Assembly: GCA_023251195.1 (NCBI GenBank)
Contig: JAHEZG010000230.1
Coordinates: forward strand, 1 to 6,448
DNA from: Chitinophagaceae bacterium
Lineage (GTDB): Bacteria > Bacteroidota > Bacteroidia > Chitinophagales > UBA10324
Length of the DNA: 6,448 nucleotides
Direction: 5' to 3'
This document shows, in pieces, positions 6,336 through 6,448 of this stretch. How positions within the stretch are numbered: the first letter of the stretch is position 1; the number at the start of each line of letters is the position of its first letter. Both the position numbers and the translations under genes were made by a program. The notes under the pieces are model-generated. The model searched no databases. It saw only the letters and a program-made list of their open reading frames with translations, and was not told the origin of the DNA.

Positions 6336-6448
6336 TTAGTCTGTTTTCATTTAAAAACTGCTCAATAACATTGACTGAAAAAAATCAGCACTCATTCATT
6401 TGCTGATGTATTGAATGCATTTAACAAACTTAATTGGCGGGCATTTCC
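6336..6448. other. 3' intergenic region with possible tail of a converging minus-strand gene
   Basis: No strong plus-strand terminator follows the outer-membrane protein gene. On the minus strand, from the right edge, two frames stay open until stops in the hairpin loop: one ends at TGA 6392-6394 (18 codons visible), the other at TGA 6396-6398 (16 codons visible). Either could be the C-terminus of a gene lying beyond the edge, but the tails are too short to recognise. Confidence 0.4.
6378..6407 (-). terminator. Intrinsic terminator on the minus strand
   Basis: ATCAGCA (6384-6390) and TGCTGAT (6401-6407) form a perfect 7-bp stem with a 10-base loop. On the minus strand the stem runs into a T-run (plus-strand A tract 6378-6384), while on the plus strand it is followed by GTATTG. 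It therefore terminates leftward transcription, implying a minus-strand gene to the right of the window. Confidence 0.65.

Overview
The window looks like a stretch of ordinary chromosome from a member of the Bacteroidota. Three things point there. The DNA is AT-rich, with A-rich translation leaders lacking clear Shine-Dalgarno sequences. Two promoter elements fit the Bacteroidota -7 consensus TAnnTTTG. The gene families (TMTC-like membrane/TPR protein, Wzi/RemB-like outer-membrane barrel, secreted proteins cleaved at a 'KAQ' site) are typical of the phylum. I cannot name a genus.

Layout. Bases 1-3000 hold three closely spaced plus-strand genes: the 3' part of a TMTC-like polytopic membrane protein with C-terminal TPRs (cut by the left edge), a complete isoaspartyl peptidase/type III L-asparaginase (iaaA), and a complete GT2-like glycosyltransferase. 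The gaps are 7 and 8 bases, so they probably form one transcript. The first and third fit glycan assembly or protein glycosylation at the envelope; the peptidase is a cytoplasmic housekeeping enzyme with no obvious link to them. Bases 3001-3780 hold a compact ribosomal unit: a promoter at 3070-3099, rpmI (L35), rplT (L20) and a strong intrinsic terminator. infC, the usual first gene of this cluster, is not next to it.

Bases 3821-4432 encode, on the minus strand, a 2-oxoglutarate/Fe(II) oxygenase of the prolyl-4-hydroxylase type that converges on rplT and appears to start at TTG. A 193-base divergent intergenic region with two small inverted repeats follows. Then comes an outer-membrane beta-barrel protein of the Wzi/RemB-like type (4626-6335) whose -7 box ends five bases before the ATG, suggesting a leaderless mRNA. 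The last 113 bases contain a hairpin with a T-run on the minus strand, which suggests a minus-strand gene ending just inside or beyond the right edge.

I see no mobile element, CRISPR array, tRNA, rRNA or clearly new system. The points worth following up are mostly about expression signals and the setting of the TMTC-like gene.
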